Positions 1 to 6,158 of a stretch of DNA of 11,022 nt are shown here, piece after piece. Position 1 is the first letter of the stretch. Each line of letters opens with the position of its first letter. Source of the stretch: Serpens sp035306625 (GTDB lineage: Bacteria; Pseudomonadota; Gammaproteobacteria; Pseudomonadales; Pseudomonadaceae); assembly GCA_035306625.1 (NCBI GenBank), contig DATGNS010000107.1:1-11022 (forward strand), given 5' to 3'. The notes beneath the pieces were generated by a model that did not search any database, was not told the DNA's origin, and was given only the letters and a program-made list of their open reading frames with translations. A program made the position numbers and the translations under genes.

Positions 1-32
1 GCCACTCGCTGGCCCTGGCGGACAAGGGATAA
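1..32 (+). CDS. possible 3' end of an unidentified plus-strand gene
   Basis: Read from position 3, nine sense codons (HSLALADKG) run into a TAA stop at 30-32. All but one of the codons end in G or C, as in the real genes of this window. The stop lies 14 bp from the end of the convergent yjbH gene, which is normal tail-to-tail spacing. Nine codons are too few to name a family or to exclude chance, so this is only a suggestion that another gene enters from the left edge. Confidence 0.25.
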   Translation, partial: HSLALADKG

Positions 33-46
33 CGCCCCACCCGCTG

Positions 47-2188
47 TTACTCCCAGGTCGCTGGATACTGTTCCCAGTAGTCGCCGAGTCGACGGTCGCG
101 CGTCAGGTCGTACAGCCCATGACGCCGGTGGAGGCGGGCACCGCCATCACGGGTCAGCGGCTGCCAGGCGATGTTGGCACGGTCCCGGCTGGAGCGAGTG
201 AAGAAGGCATCCAGTGGCATCGAAAGATAGAGCCCCTTGTCGAAGCCGCCCTCGCCGAAGTCGTCGCCGGCATCGGTCCAGGTGCCCCAGGCGCCAATGC
301 GTACCCCGGAGTCGAACTCCCTCGAGAGGTCCAGGGTGCCGCCGTAGTCACCGGCCAGGTAGCGGCCGACGCTCACCTTGGCCAGCACGTCTTCGATGCC
401 AGTCTCCACGTAGGCGCTCAGGTGACCCGTCCAGGTGTCGTAGTCACGCAGGGCGAAGCCCTGGTCGAAATCGCGCTGGCGCACCCAGTTGAGGTCCGCG
501 CCCAGGGCGAGCGGGGAGTCGAAGGGGCGAAAGAGCAGCTCGCTGCCGGCGCCGGCGAACATCATCTCCAACAGGCCGGCGTAGCCCATCGCATACCAGC
601 TACCGCCAAGGTGGGCGGTGCGCGTGTATTGCAGGTTCTCGATGCCCACGCTGGCTTCGCTCAGGTAGTCTCCGATGAAGGTACGCACCCGCGGCAGCTG
701 CGAGTCGGCGATGTACTCGTAGTTGTCCAGGTTGTCGAGGAGGGTGGCGGCCACCTCGCCGGAGAACCAGCCGTTGGCGTCGGTTCGGTACTCGGCCTCC
801 AGCACCGCCATCAGCCGGTAGAGGTAGCCGTCGGGCCCGCCGAAGTTCTGGTCCAGGCGCGGCCCCAGGCCCCACTGGAAGCGCTGCGGGGAGGCCACAT
901 GCAGCGCTTCGCCGGGGGCTGCCTGCCCGGGAGAGAGCCGCGCATGGGCGTAGATGCCGTAGCGGTGGGCCGTCTCTGCCTCGGCGTCGCGGGCCGCCGC
1001 CACGAAGGCCGCCCGGTCGTGGACGTCCTCGCGCATCGGCAGGCCGCGCTCCTGCCAGAGGAAGCGGAACCTCTCGACCTCGGGACCGGCCTGGGGGTGG
1101 AGGATACGCCCCGCGCGCCCCTCGCTCTGGCTCAGGTGGCGGAAGGTCACCGGCTCGGCCTCGACGCGCAGGTCGCGACCGTCCTGGTGGATGCTTGTCA
1201 CCCGCATGCCGGCGTTGTGCTCGAGCTCGTCTGCCACCTCGGCCCAGCTGGCTCGGGGCGGGTCGTCGATGGACGCCGGGGTGGGGTCGTTCTTCACCTG
1301 GCGCATCCCGGCCAGATCGATGTGGTAGCTCACCCCGGCCATGGCCGTATTGCCCCGTTGCCAGCCGGCCTGCAGTGACAGGTTGTCTGTCACGGCCAGG
1401 CGTGCGCCCAGATTCACGCGGCTGTCCTGGTCCTGGTTGTTGCTCTGCGGCTCGCTGGCGTAGTCGTTGCCCTCCAGTTCCAGCTGGAGCACCAGTGGCT
1501 CCCAGGGGGTCTGCCACTCGACGCCGCCGAACAGCGCCATGGGGCCGCGGAAAAGGGCATCCAGGGCAAACTCGCCCCCCCGGTCGCCCCCGGCACGGCG
1601 CGGACGTTCATCGAAGCGCTCGGAGACCCAGCCGAAGGGCGAGTTCACGTCGCTCTGGTTGCCCAGGTAGCCCCAGCCCAGGCCCAGGGTGAAGTCGAGG
1701 TCCTGCCAGCGCTTGCTGGCGACCAGGTACTCGGCGCCGAACAGGGTGGTGCCGCCCACGTCACGAAAGCCCAGCGCCAGCTGAGGCCAGTAGCGGGTCT
1801 CCTCCAGCAGACGCAGCTTCATGTCGAAGCCCTTGTCGAGATTGGGGCGACCATCGCCGGCGGCGGCAAACTCACGATTCTCCACCTCTACATAGCGGAA
1901 GCCGCCCTCGAACCAGTCGGTAGGCTGGAAGAAGACATTGTAGCGGCGGTAGGGGTGGGTCCGGCTCCAGCTCACGCTCATGGTGCCCTCCGGCGCCATG
2001 CGAGCCGTGGGCGTCTGCATCAGGCCCACCCCACCGAAGTCGCTCTGGCCGGCCCCCAGCTGGCCCGCCAGGCCGCCGGCCAGCGCAGGCGTGGCCACCG
2101 CGGCCAGGAATAGAGTGGCCTTAAGTTGGCTTAAGGGTCTGACCCCAAGTTGACTTAGGGGTCTGACCCCAAAGGAGGTTGTGGCCAC
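47..2188 (-). CDS. yjbH: YjbH/GfcD-family outer-membrane exopolysaccharide protein
   Basis: This is the last gene of the minus-strand yjbEFGH operon. The product is about 713 residues, close to the roughly 700 usual for E. coli YjbH (DUF940 family), which is thought to be a beta-rich outer-membrane protein for polysaccharide secretion. The mature N-terminus carries the family block SDFGGVGLMQTPTARM followed by EGTMSVSW. The rest alternates short aromatic and polar stretches typical of beta-strands. A signal peptide ends in LFLAAVATPALA, with cleavage likely before GG. The start is uncertain. I chose GTG at 2188 (GAGGAA about 10 nt upstream, 7 nt after the yjbG stop). GTG at 2206 (GAGGAG about 10 nt upstream, overlapping yjbG) is equally plausible, and ATG at 2263 would overlap yjbG by 68 bp. 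Two copies of a palindromic repeat encode GVRPLSQL twice just before the hydrophobic core, so the native n-region may have been replaced. The family call is strong; the polymer it serves is unknown. Confidence 0.9.
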   Translation of the reverse strand: MATTSFGVRPLSQLGVRPLSQLKATLFLAAVATPALAGGLAGQLGAGQSDFGGVGLMQTPTARMAPEGTMSVSWSRTHPYRRYNVFFQPTDWFEGGFRYVEVENREFAAAGDGRPNLDKGFDMKLRLLEETRYWPQLALGFRDVGGTTLFGAEYLVASKRWQDLDFTLGLGWGYLGNQSDVNSPFGWVSERFDERPRRAGGDRGGEFALDALFRGPMALFGGVEWQTPWEPLVLQLELEGNDYASEPQSNNQDQDSRVNLGARLAVTDNLSLQAGWQRGNTAMAGVSYHIDLAGMRQVKNDPTPASIDDPPRASWAEVADELEHNAGMRVTSIHQDGRDLRVEAEPVTFRHLSQSEGRAGRILHPQAGPEVERFRFLWQERGLPMREDVHDRAAFVAAARDAEAETAHRYGIYAHARLSPGQAAPGEALHVASPQRFQWGLGPRLDQNFGGPDGYLYRLMAVLEAEYRTDANGWFSGEVAATLLDNLDNYEYIADSQLPRVRTFIGDYLSEASVGIENLQYTRTAHLGGSWYAMGYAGLLEMMFAGAGSELLFRPFDSPLALGADLNWVRQRDFDQGFALRDYDTWTGHLSAYVETGIEDVLAKVSVGRYLAGDYGGTLDLSREFDSGVRIGAWGTWTDAGDDFGEGGFDKGLYLSMPLDAFFTRSSRDRANIAWQPLTRDGGARLHRRHGLYDLTRDRRLGDYWEQYPATWE
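2123..2170. repeat. two tandem 24-bp palindrome-cored repeats inside yjbH
   Basis: Two head-to-tail 24-bp units, 2123-2146 and 2147-2170, match at 22 of 24 positions (they differ at unit positions 7 and 12). On the minus strand the core is GGGGTCAGACCCC, two 6-bp arms around a single A; the copy at 2134-2146 has one arm mismatch. The unit length is a multiple of three, so the repeat stays open in the yjbH frame and reads GVRPLSQL twice. From memory, GGGGTCAGACCC-type sequences occur as dispersed intergenic repeats in many gammaproteobacteria; I could not check this. No further copy was seen in the window. Confidence 0.85.
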
Positions 2189-2195
2189 TTGGTGG

Positions 2196-2990
2196 TTATT
2201 CCTCACGCAGCTGACACTCCTCACCGGGCAACCGCGTCGCCAGATACGCCGGTAGCCGTTCATTGATCAGGTCGCTCTCCAGCGTGGTGCCGGGGAAGGG
2301 CAGGGCGCCGCGCAGCCCCTGGGGACCCGGCAGCAACACCATCACCCGGCTGCCCGGGGCCAGCGACGTCGTTTCGCGGTTCCAGGCCGCAATGCCCAGC
2401 CGTTGGATATCGCCGAGGGGAGAGATCACCGCGGCATGGTCGGCGCGCTGGGTCGCGGCGGGCGGCAGGTCACCCAGCAGCGCTGCCAGGTCCAGGCCGG
2501 GCCGCCATGGCCGGCGCTCTACGCCAGACACTCCCCACACCTCTACCCAGTCGGGCACCGCGCAGCTTCCCCAGTGGACCAGGGCAGCCAGCGGCGGGTC
2601 CTGGCGCAGGTTGGCTCCCAGCCACGGCAGGTCGAAGCGCCCGGGTGTGCGGCCCGCCAGCGGGTCGTCCGCGTTCAGCGCCTCGGCCCAGTCGGCCAGG
2701 CCCGCGGCCAGGCGCGCATTGCCGTCCACCCGGGCGCTGATCACCAGGGTCGCGAGCTCTTCCACCAGGCGAGCGCGTTGCGCCGGCAGCGCAGCCGCCG
2801 TGGTCCGGCGCAGGGCAACGCTGTGGCTCCAGGTGACTGGGGCATTCTCGGCCTCCAGTGCCGCCAGCCACGCCTCGGCGAGGCTGGTGGGGGCGGCGGG
2901 CGCCTGGGCATGCGCCAGTGCGGTCGTCATGGCCAGCCCTGCCAGGGCGGCGGCCAGACGTCGTCTCAGGCACTTGAGCGTTACCACCAT
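2196..2990 (-). CDS. yjbG: YjbG/GfcC-family periplasmic capsule protein
   Basis: The product is a 264-residue secreted protein, similar in length to E. coli GfcC/YjbG (about 245-250). The family is periplasmic, and the GfcC structure has beta-grasp domains resembling those of Wza, which suggests a role alongside the export channel. The start at ATG 2990 is supported by GGGAGG about 10 nt upstream and by a tight ATGGTGGTAA overlap with the yjbF stop. An upstream in-frame ATG at 3080 would lie deep inside yjbF and is rejected. Residues 1-28 form a signal peptide: basic KCLRRR, an Ala/Leu core, and an AHA cleavage site before QAPAAP. Recognisable downstream parts are the tryptophan-rich centre around WVEVWGVSGVERRPW and the C-terminal segment WNRETTSLAPGSRVMVLLPG. 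No catalytic motif is visible, as expected for a structural component. Translational coupling to yjbF is likely. Confidence 0.87.
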   Translation of the reverse strand: MVVTLKCLRRRLAAALAGLAMTTALAHAQAPAAPTSLAEAWLAALEAENAPVTWSHSVALRRTTAAALPAQRARLVEELATLVISARVDGNARLAAGLADWAEALNADDPLAGRTPGRFDLPWLGANLRQDPPLAALVHWGSCAVPDWVEVWGVSGVERRPWRPGLDLAALLGDLPPAATQRADHAAVISPLGDIQRLGIAAWNRETTSLAPGSRVMVLLPGPQGLRGALPFPGTTLESDLINERLPAYLATRLPGEECQLREE

Positions 2991-3736
2991 GGCCGCGCCA
3001 CCTCCCATTCGATCACCGGCCCGCCGGGCCAGGGTTTCTCCTCCACGGCCCACAGCCGCCGAGTCTCGGGGGCGAGCCACAGGGTAGCCGTGGTCTCGCG
3101 GCCATCGTCCCAGGCCAGGTGCTGCATGCAGCGCCGCAGCGGCAGGCTGGCCAGCGGCAGTTCGCGGGGCTCGGGCGTGCCACAGCTCAGACGGCCCGTG
3201 GCCGCCAGGCGGGCCACGGCACCATCGGCCTCCTGCCAGCTGCGCTCCAGGCGGAAGGCGACGGGAGTCTCCCGATGCCAGGGCACATAGGCCGCAGCTG
3301 GCATGGCGCCTTCCGGCCCGGGTTCGTCCGGCTCGGCACCATTGTCACCGTCAAGGGGCCAGTAGCGGGTGTCGAGCAGATCCCGAGGCAGCCCGGCGGT
3401 GGCCTGAAGCCCGTCGTGGAAGAGGGTGATCAGGCCCTGGTTGCCGGTCGGCCACAGGGTCGTATCGCCTGCCTGGGCGCCCATCACCACTAGGCCGCGG
3501 CGGTCGCCGGCATCGAGTGCCAGACTGGCATAGGGCAAGGCCGCGGCGCGGTCGGTGGCCGAGTCGTCGGTCGGCAACAGGGTCTGCAGGGCATCGCCGA
3601 GTGGGGATAGCCCGCCGCTGGCGCAGCCGGCCAGCAGCAGGGGCAAGACAGTCAGTAACGCGGGCCGGCGCAGACATGAAAGAGCCGCCCTGGGGCGGCT
3701 CTTGCGCTGGGCGGTCAGCGTGACATCTGGCGGCAT
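2981..3736 (-). CDS. yjbF: YjbF/GfcB-family outer-membrane lipoprotein
   Basis: The product is about 251 residues. A hydrophobic stretch LLTVLPLLLAGC ends in a clear lipobox, giving acylated Cys38 if translation starts at ATG 3736. The next residue is Ala, with no Asp+2 retention signal, so outer-membrane sorting is expected. The block YASLALDAGDRRGLVVMGAQ and the following LLDTRYWPLDG match the YjbF/GfcB family (E. coli YjbF about 212 residues), whose biochemical role is unknown. ATG 3736 is 13 nt after the yjbE stop and has only a weak GGA upstream. The leader before the lipobox is long (37 residues), and codons 12-19 overlap a perfect 10-bp hairpin. The true start might therefore be a non-ATG codon such as CTG at 3673. 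No ATG or GTG is in frame between the hairpin and the lipobox. The 3' end overlaps yjbG by 10 bp. Confidence 0.85.
   Translation of the reverse strand: MPPDVTLTAQRKSRPRAALSCLRRPALLTVLPLLLAGCASGGLSPLGDALQTLLPTDDSATDRAAALPYASLALDAGDRRGLVVMGAQAGDTTLWPTGNQGLITLFHDGLQATAGLPRDLLDTRYWPLDGDNGAEPDEPGPEGAMPAAAYVPWHRETPVAFRLERSWQEADGAVARLAATGRLSCGTPEPRELPLASLPLRRCMQHLAWDDGRETTATLWLAPETRRLWAVEEKPWPGGPVIEWEVARPWW
3680..3703 (-). terminator. terminator-like hairpin at the yjbE/yjbF junction (possible attenuator)
   Basis: A perfect 10-bp stem (AAGAGCCGCC paired with GGCGGCTCTT) closes a 4-nt loop. On the minus strand it is followed by TCATGT, so together with the stem end there are only three consecutive Ts. 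It lies 47 nt beyond the yjbE stop and, if yjbF starts at 3736, inside the yjbF coding region. The stem is GC-rich and free of mismatches, which is unlikely by chance, but the weak U-tract argues for partial termination or RNA 3'-end protection rather than a full stop. Such a site would let the small yjbE transcript accumulate above yjbFGH. Confidence 0.55.
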
Positions 3737-3749
3737 GCGAGGCGTCCGA

Positions 3750-4115
3750 TCAGTTGGTGCCGGTGGTGCCGGTGGTGCCGCCGCCGCCGCCGCCGCTGGA
3801 TGAGGCCGCTACTCCAACGCCAACGGCCGCGGCAACGCCGATGCCTGCCAGGGCCGCGGTCGAAAGGCCGGTGGCGGCGGCTAGGCCGGCCAGGCCGCCA
3901 GCGCCGCCAGCCGCGGCCCCCCCTGCCGCCGCTGCCGACCCGGCCCCCGCACCGGAACCGGCCGCACCGGTGCCGACGGCGCCGCCCTCAGTGGCCGCTG
4001 CGCCGGCCCCAGCGCCTCCCGGGGCGGCACCGCCGGTTTCGACCCCCTGTGCCAGGGCCAGGGGAGAGGCTAGCAGGCCGGCGATGGCAGCGATGGCGAA
4101 GGTCTGCTTGATCAT
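3750..4115 (-). CDS. yjbE: YjbE/GfcA-like small secreted Ala/Gly-rich protein
   Basis: The product has 121 residues, and the start at ATG 4115 is fixed by a good AAGGAG 7 nt upstream. Residues 1-22 (MIKQTFAIAAIAGLLASPLALA) form a signal peptide. The mature chain is almost entirely Gly, Ala, Ser, Thr and Val. It has a low-complexity half, then a hydrophobic helix-like stretch (TAALAGIGVAAAVGVGVAAS), then a tail of three Ser, six Gly and TTGTTGTN. E. coli YjbE and GfcA share this plan: signal peptide, Ala/Gly/Thr-rich body, hydrophobic segment and Thr/Gly tail. The first position in a yjbEFGH-type operon supports the call, since sequence alone is too low in complexity for firm homology. The function in the family is unknown. 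The stop is followed 13 nt later by the probable yjbF start and then by a terminator-like hairpin, so this gene may be expressed more strongly than the rest of the operon. Confidence 0.82.
   Translation of the reverse strand: MIKQTFAIAAIAGLLASPLALAQGVETGGAAPGGAGAGAAATEGGAVGTGAAGSGAGAGSAAAAGGAAAGGAGGLAGLAAATGLSTAALAGIGVAAAVGVGVAASSSGGGGGGTTGTTGTN
3756..3797. repeat. simple trinucleotide/9-bp repeats in the 3' end of yjbE
   Basis: On the plus strand a 9-bp unit GGTGCCGGT occurs twice in a row (3756-3764 and 3765-3773), followed by GGTGCC and then five GCC triplets and one GCT. On the coding strand this gives six Gly codons and a TTGTTGT tail. Being built of triplets, the tract can change length without shifting the frame. 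It could vary between strains, altering tail length only. Confidence 0.7.
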
Positions 4116-4141
4116 GGGGAGACTCCTTGTCGATGAGCAAT

Positions 4142-4166
4142 GCAACACCGAACGGTGCTTTGTTGC
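4142..4166 (-). other. hairpin in the yjbE 5' leader
   Basis: Within the yjbE leader, CACCG and CGGTG pair around a 2-nt centre (4146-4157). Outer GCAA and TTGC can extend the stem across a 5-nt bulge. It ends 26 nt before the yjbE start and leaves the AAGGAG site free. It might stabilise the leader or, as DNA, be an inverted-repeat binding site; there is no way to tell from sequence alone. Confidence 0.35.
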
Positions 4167-4477
4167 GATGTTAATGCTTGTGGAATGACATTGGTAGTCT
4201 GGGGTGAATGCGTACCCCGACTTTTCGCTCGAGAACGCGCCTCTTGTAAGACATGGCTGACAAAGGGCGAGTCTGGCGGGGCTCAGTATGGTTTCCGTCA
4301 TCTCCTGCATGGTAGTATCCGCGGCCTTCAAGCATGTCGTTACACCGCCTGTGTCTCCCCCCACGTGACATCGAGGGGAGGCTTGGACGATACGCATGCC
4401 TTCCCGCTACTTATCACCGGCTGTCGCAGGCCGTACCTGGAATTGCTGGCCTCGGGGATGCGCCAATGAGACCCCGG

Positions 4478-4490
4478 GGCGGTAGCGTGC
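4478..4490 (+). promoter_or_regulatory. ops element (RfaH recruitment) upstream of wza
   Basis: GGCGGTAGCGTGC matches the E. coli ops element exactly. It lies in the transcribed orientation 39 bp before the wza start. In enterobacteria, ops in the non-template strand pauses RNA polymerase and loads RfaH, which suppresses polarity in long capsule, LPS and conjugation operons. Its place in the leader of an export operon is exactly where it is expected. The rest of the JUMPstart sequence is only faintly recognisable upstream. That this host encodes RfaH is inferred. Confidence 0.87.
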
Positions 4491-4529
4491 CCAGGCGTCC
4501 GCGCCACCGCTCAACCTCGGGGTCTTCGC

Positions 4530-5642
4530 ATGCGCAATGCCACCTCCCTCAAGCTGCTGGCGACCCTTGGCAGTGCCCTCTGGCTTGCCGGCTGTTCCCT
4601 GGCGCCCGGTGGCCACATGGACTACCGCGCCGAGACGGCGCCCATCGATGATCTGGTCGACATCGAGCCGATCACCCCCGGCCTGGTCGCCACCTACCGG
4701 CAGTGGGTCAGCGAGGCCAGGCCGATGCCCGAGTCGCTGCGCAGCGCCCTGGATCGCTACGAGTACGTGGTGGGTGCCGGCGACGTCCTCAGCATCACCG
4801 TCTACGACCACCCGGAGCTGACCATTCCCGCCGGGGGCGAGCGCAGCGCCGCCGAAGCCGGTAACGAGGTGCGTCGCGACGGCACCATCTTCTACCCCTT
4901 CATCGGCAAGGTCGAAGTGGCGGGTAGCACCCTGGAGGAGATCCGCAACGAGCTTGCCAACCGCCTGTCGGCCTATATCGCCGAGCCCCAGGTGGACGTG
5001 CGCATCGCCGCCTTCAACTCCCGCAAGGTCTATGTCAGCGGGGCCGTGGCCGAGCCGGGCATGCAGCCGATCACCGCCGTCCCCAAGACACTGCTCGACG
5101 CCATCAGCCAGGCCGGCGGTGCCCAGGAGGATGCCAACTGGCACGAAGTCATCCTCACCCGCGATGGTGAGGAGGATCGTGTTTCCCTTTATGCGCTGCT
5201 ACGCCAGGGTGACCAGCGCCAGAACCGCCTGCTGCGCCATGGCGACGTGATACACGTGCCCAGTGCCGAGAACCAGGCCGTGGCGGTGATGGGGCAGGTG
5301 CGAATCCCCGGCAATATCGCGCTGGGCAACGAGCGCCTGTCATTGACCGACGCCATCGCCCGCGCCGGCGGCATCAGCGAAGAGAGCGCCGCCCCCTCGG
5401 GCATTTTCGTGATTCGCAGCCAGGCGGGCAACAGCGACAAGCTGGCCACCGTCTATCAGCTCGACGTGCGCAATGCCACCGCCTTCAGCATGGGCAGCCA
5501 CTTCCCGCTGCAGCCACAGGATGTGGTATATGTCACCACGGCACCGCTGGCTCGCTGGAATCGCGTGATCAGCCTGCTGCTGCCCTCTCTGGTCCTGCCG
5601 GGCAATGTGGCCGAGAGTGCCACCGACGTTCGCGACCTCTAA
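4530..5642 (+). CDS. wza: Wza-type outer-membrane polysaccharide export lipoprotein
   Basis: The 370-residue product (E. coli Wza is 379) should form the octameric channel through which polymer leaves the periplasm. Residues 1-22 are a lipoprotein signal with lipobox LAGC, acylated at Cys22. The polysaccharide-export domain covers about 77-160, starting YVVGAGDVLSITVYDHPEL. Two SLBB/beta-grasp domains follow at about 166-245 (KVYVSGAVAEPG) and 250-335 (AVAVMGQVRIPG). The C-terminal segment ARWNRVISLLLPSLVLPG (341-358) matches the amphipathic helix that builds Wza's alpha-helical outer-membrane barrel. The start at ATG 4530 puts the signal peptide at the N-terminus; the ribosome site before it is poor (GGGG). 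It is the first gene after the ops element and ends 13 bp before wzb. All family landmarks are present. Confidence 0.96.
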   Translation: MRNATSLKLLATLGSALWLAGCSLAPGGHMDYRAETAPIDDLVDIEPITPGLVATYRQWVSEARPMPESLRSALDRYEYVVGAGDVLSITVYDHPELTIPAGGERSAAEAGNEVRRDGTIFYPFIGKVEVAGSTLEEIRNELANRLSAYIAEPQVDVRIAAFNSRKVYVSGAVAEPGMQPITAVPKTLLDAISQAGGAQEDANWHEVILTRDGEEDRVSLYALLRQGDQRQNRLLRHGDVIHVPSAENQAVAVMGQVRIPGNIALGNERLSLTDAIARAGGISEESAAPSGIFVIRSQAGNSDKLATVYQLDVRNATAFSMGSHFPLQPQDVVYVTTAPLARWNRVISLLLPSLVLPGNVAESATDVRDL

Positions 5643-5655
5643 ACCGAGAGCCTCC

Positions 5656-6093
5656 ATGTTTCAACACATCCTCGTCGTCTGCACCGGCAACATCTGCCGC
5701 AGCCCCGTGGCCGGGGCCATGCTGCGCCAGGCACTCCCCGACAAGCAGATCGGCTCCGCCGGCCTGGGGGCCCTGGTGGGCCAGGGTGTCGCCCCCCAGG
5801 CCCGCAGCCTGGCGGAGGCCGCCGGGCTGGACGTCAGTGGCCACCAGGCCCGCCAGCTCACCGCCGAGATGCTCGCCGTCCACGACCTGGTGCTGGTCAT
5901 GAGCGAAGGCCAGCGCCGCGCCGTCGCCGACCTCGCCCCCGAGGCCCTGGGCAAGACCCTGCTCCTCGGCAAATGGCTCGACGGCGGCCATGGGCGTGAG
6001 ATCCCCGACCCCTATCGCAAGAGTGACGAGGTGTTCGTGCACGTCCACCGGCTGCTGGCACAGTCCACCACGGCCTGGGCATCTCGCCTTTAG
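5656..6093 (+). CDS. wzb: Wzb-type low-molecular-weight protein tyrosine phosphatase
   Basis: The 145-residue product (E. coli Wzb is 147) is a cytoplasmic phosphatase that removes phosphate from the tyrosine tail of Wzc, allowing the kinase to cycle during polymer export. The P-loop VCTGNICRSP gives nucleophile Cys9 and Arg15. The second signature IPDPYRKS gives the general acid Asp118. The N-terminus fits Wzb only from ATG 5656, so an upstream in-frame ATG at 5605 inside wza is rejected. No clear ribosome site is present: the leader reads GAGAGCCTCC before ATG. It lies 13 bp after wza and 65 bp before wzc, in the canonical order, so one transcript is likely. Confidence 0.96.
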   Translation: MFQHILVVCTGNICRSPVAGAMLRQALPDKQIGSAGLGALVGQGVAPQARSLAEAAGLDVSGHQARQLTAEMLAVHDLVLVMSEGQRRAVADLAPEALGKTLLLGKWLDGGHGREIPDPYRKSDEVFVHVHRLLAQSTTAWASRL

Positions 6094-6158
6094 GCACGCA
6101 GCGACTTCTCGCGACTACCCGTTCACGACCCCCTTCTTCTCCACGACAAAGCGCCTCC

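Larger units (their letters stand above)
4116..4529. other. divergent intergenic region between yjbE and wza
   Basis: These 414 bp separate the two divergent operons and must hold both promoters. Nothing here looks coding on either strand; the open frames that cross it have no family features. Visible elements are a hairpin in the yjbE leader (4142-4166), the ops element (4478-4490), and a weak JUMPstart-like GCTGT near 4420-4424. For the plus strand, TTGGAC at 4383-4388 with TACTTA 19 bp further on is the best sigma-70 match I can see, and it is poor. No convincing RcsB box or yjbE promoter was found by eye. Confidence 0.6.

Noticed and set aside
119..1378. Long plus-strand open frame of 419 codons opposite yjbH
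   Set aside because: It is a shadow of yjbH caused by high GC at third positions. It shows no family motif and no start context, while the minus strand has a clear YjbH sequence.
4505..4520. GGGGTCTTCG near the wza start as another copy of the GGGGTCAGACCCC repeat
   Set aside because: Only the first seven or so bases agree and there is no palindrome.
4407..5144. Minus-strand open frame of 245 codons across the wza start and the ops element
   Set aside because: It is antisense to wza, has no recognisable domain, and would cover the ops leader.
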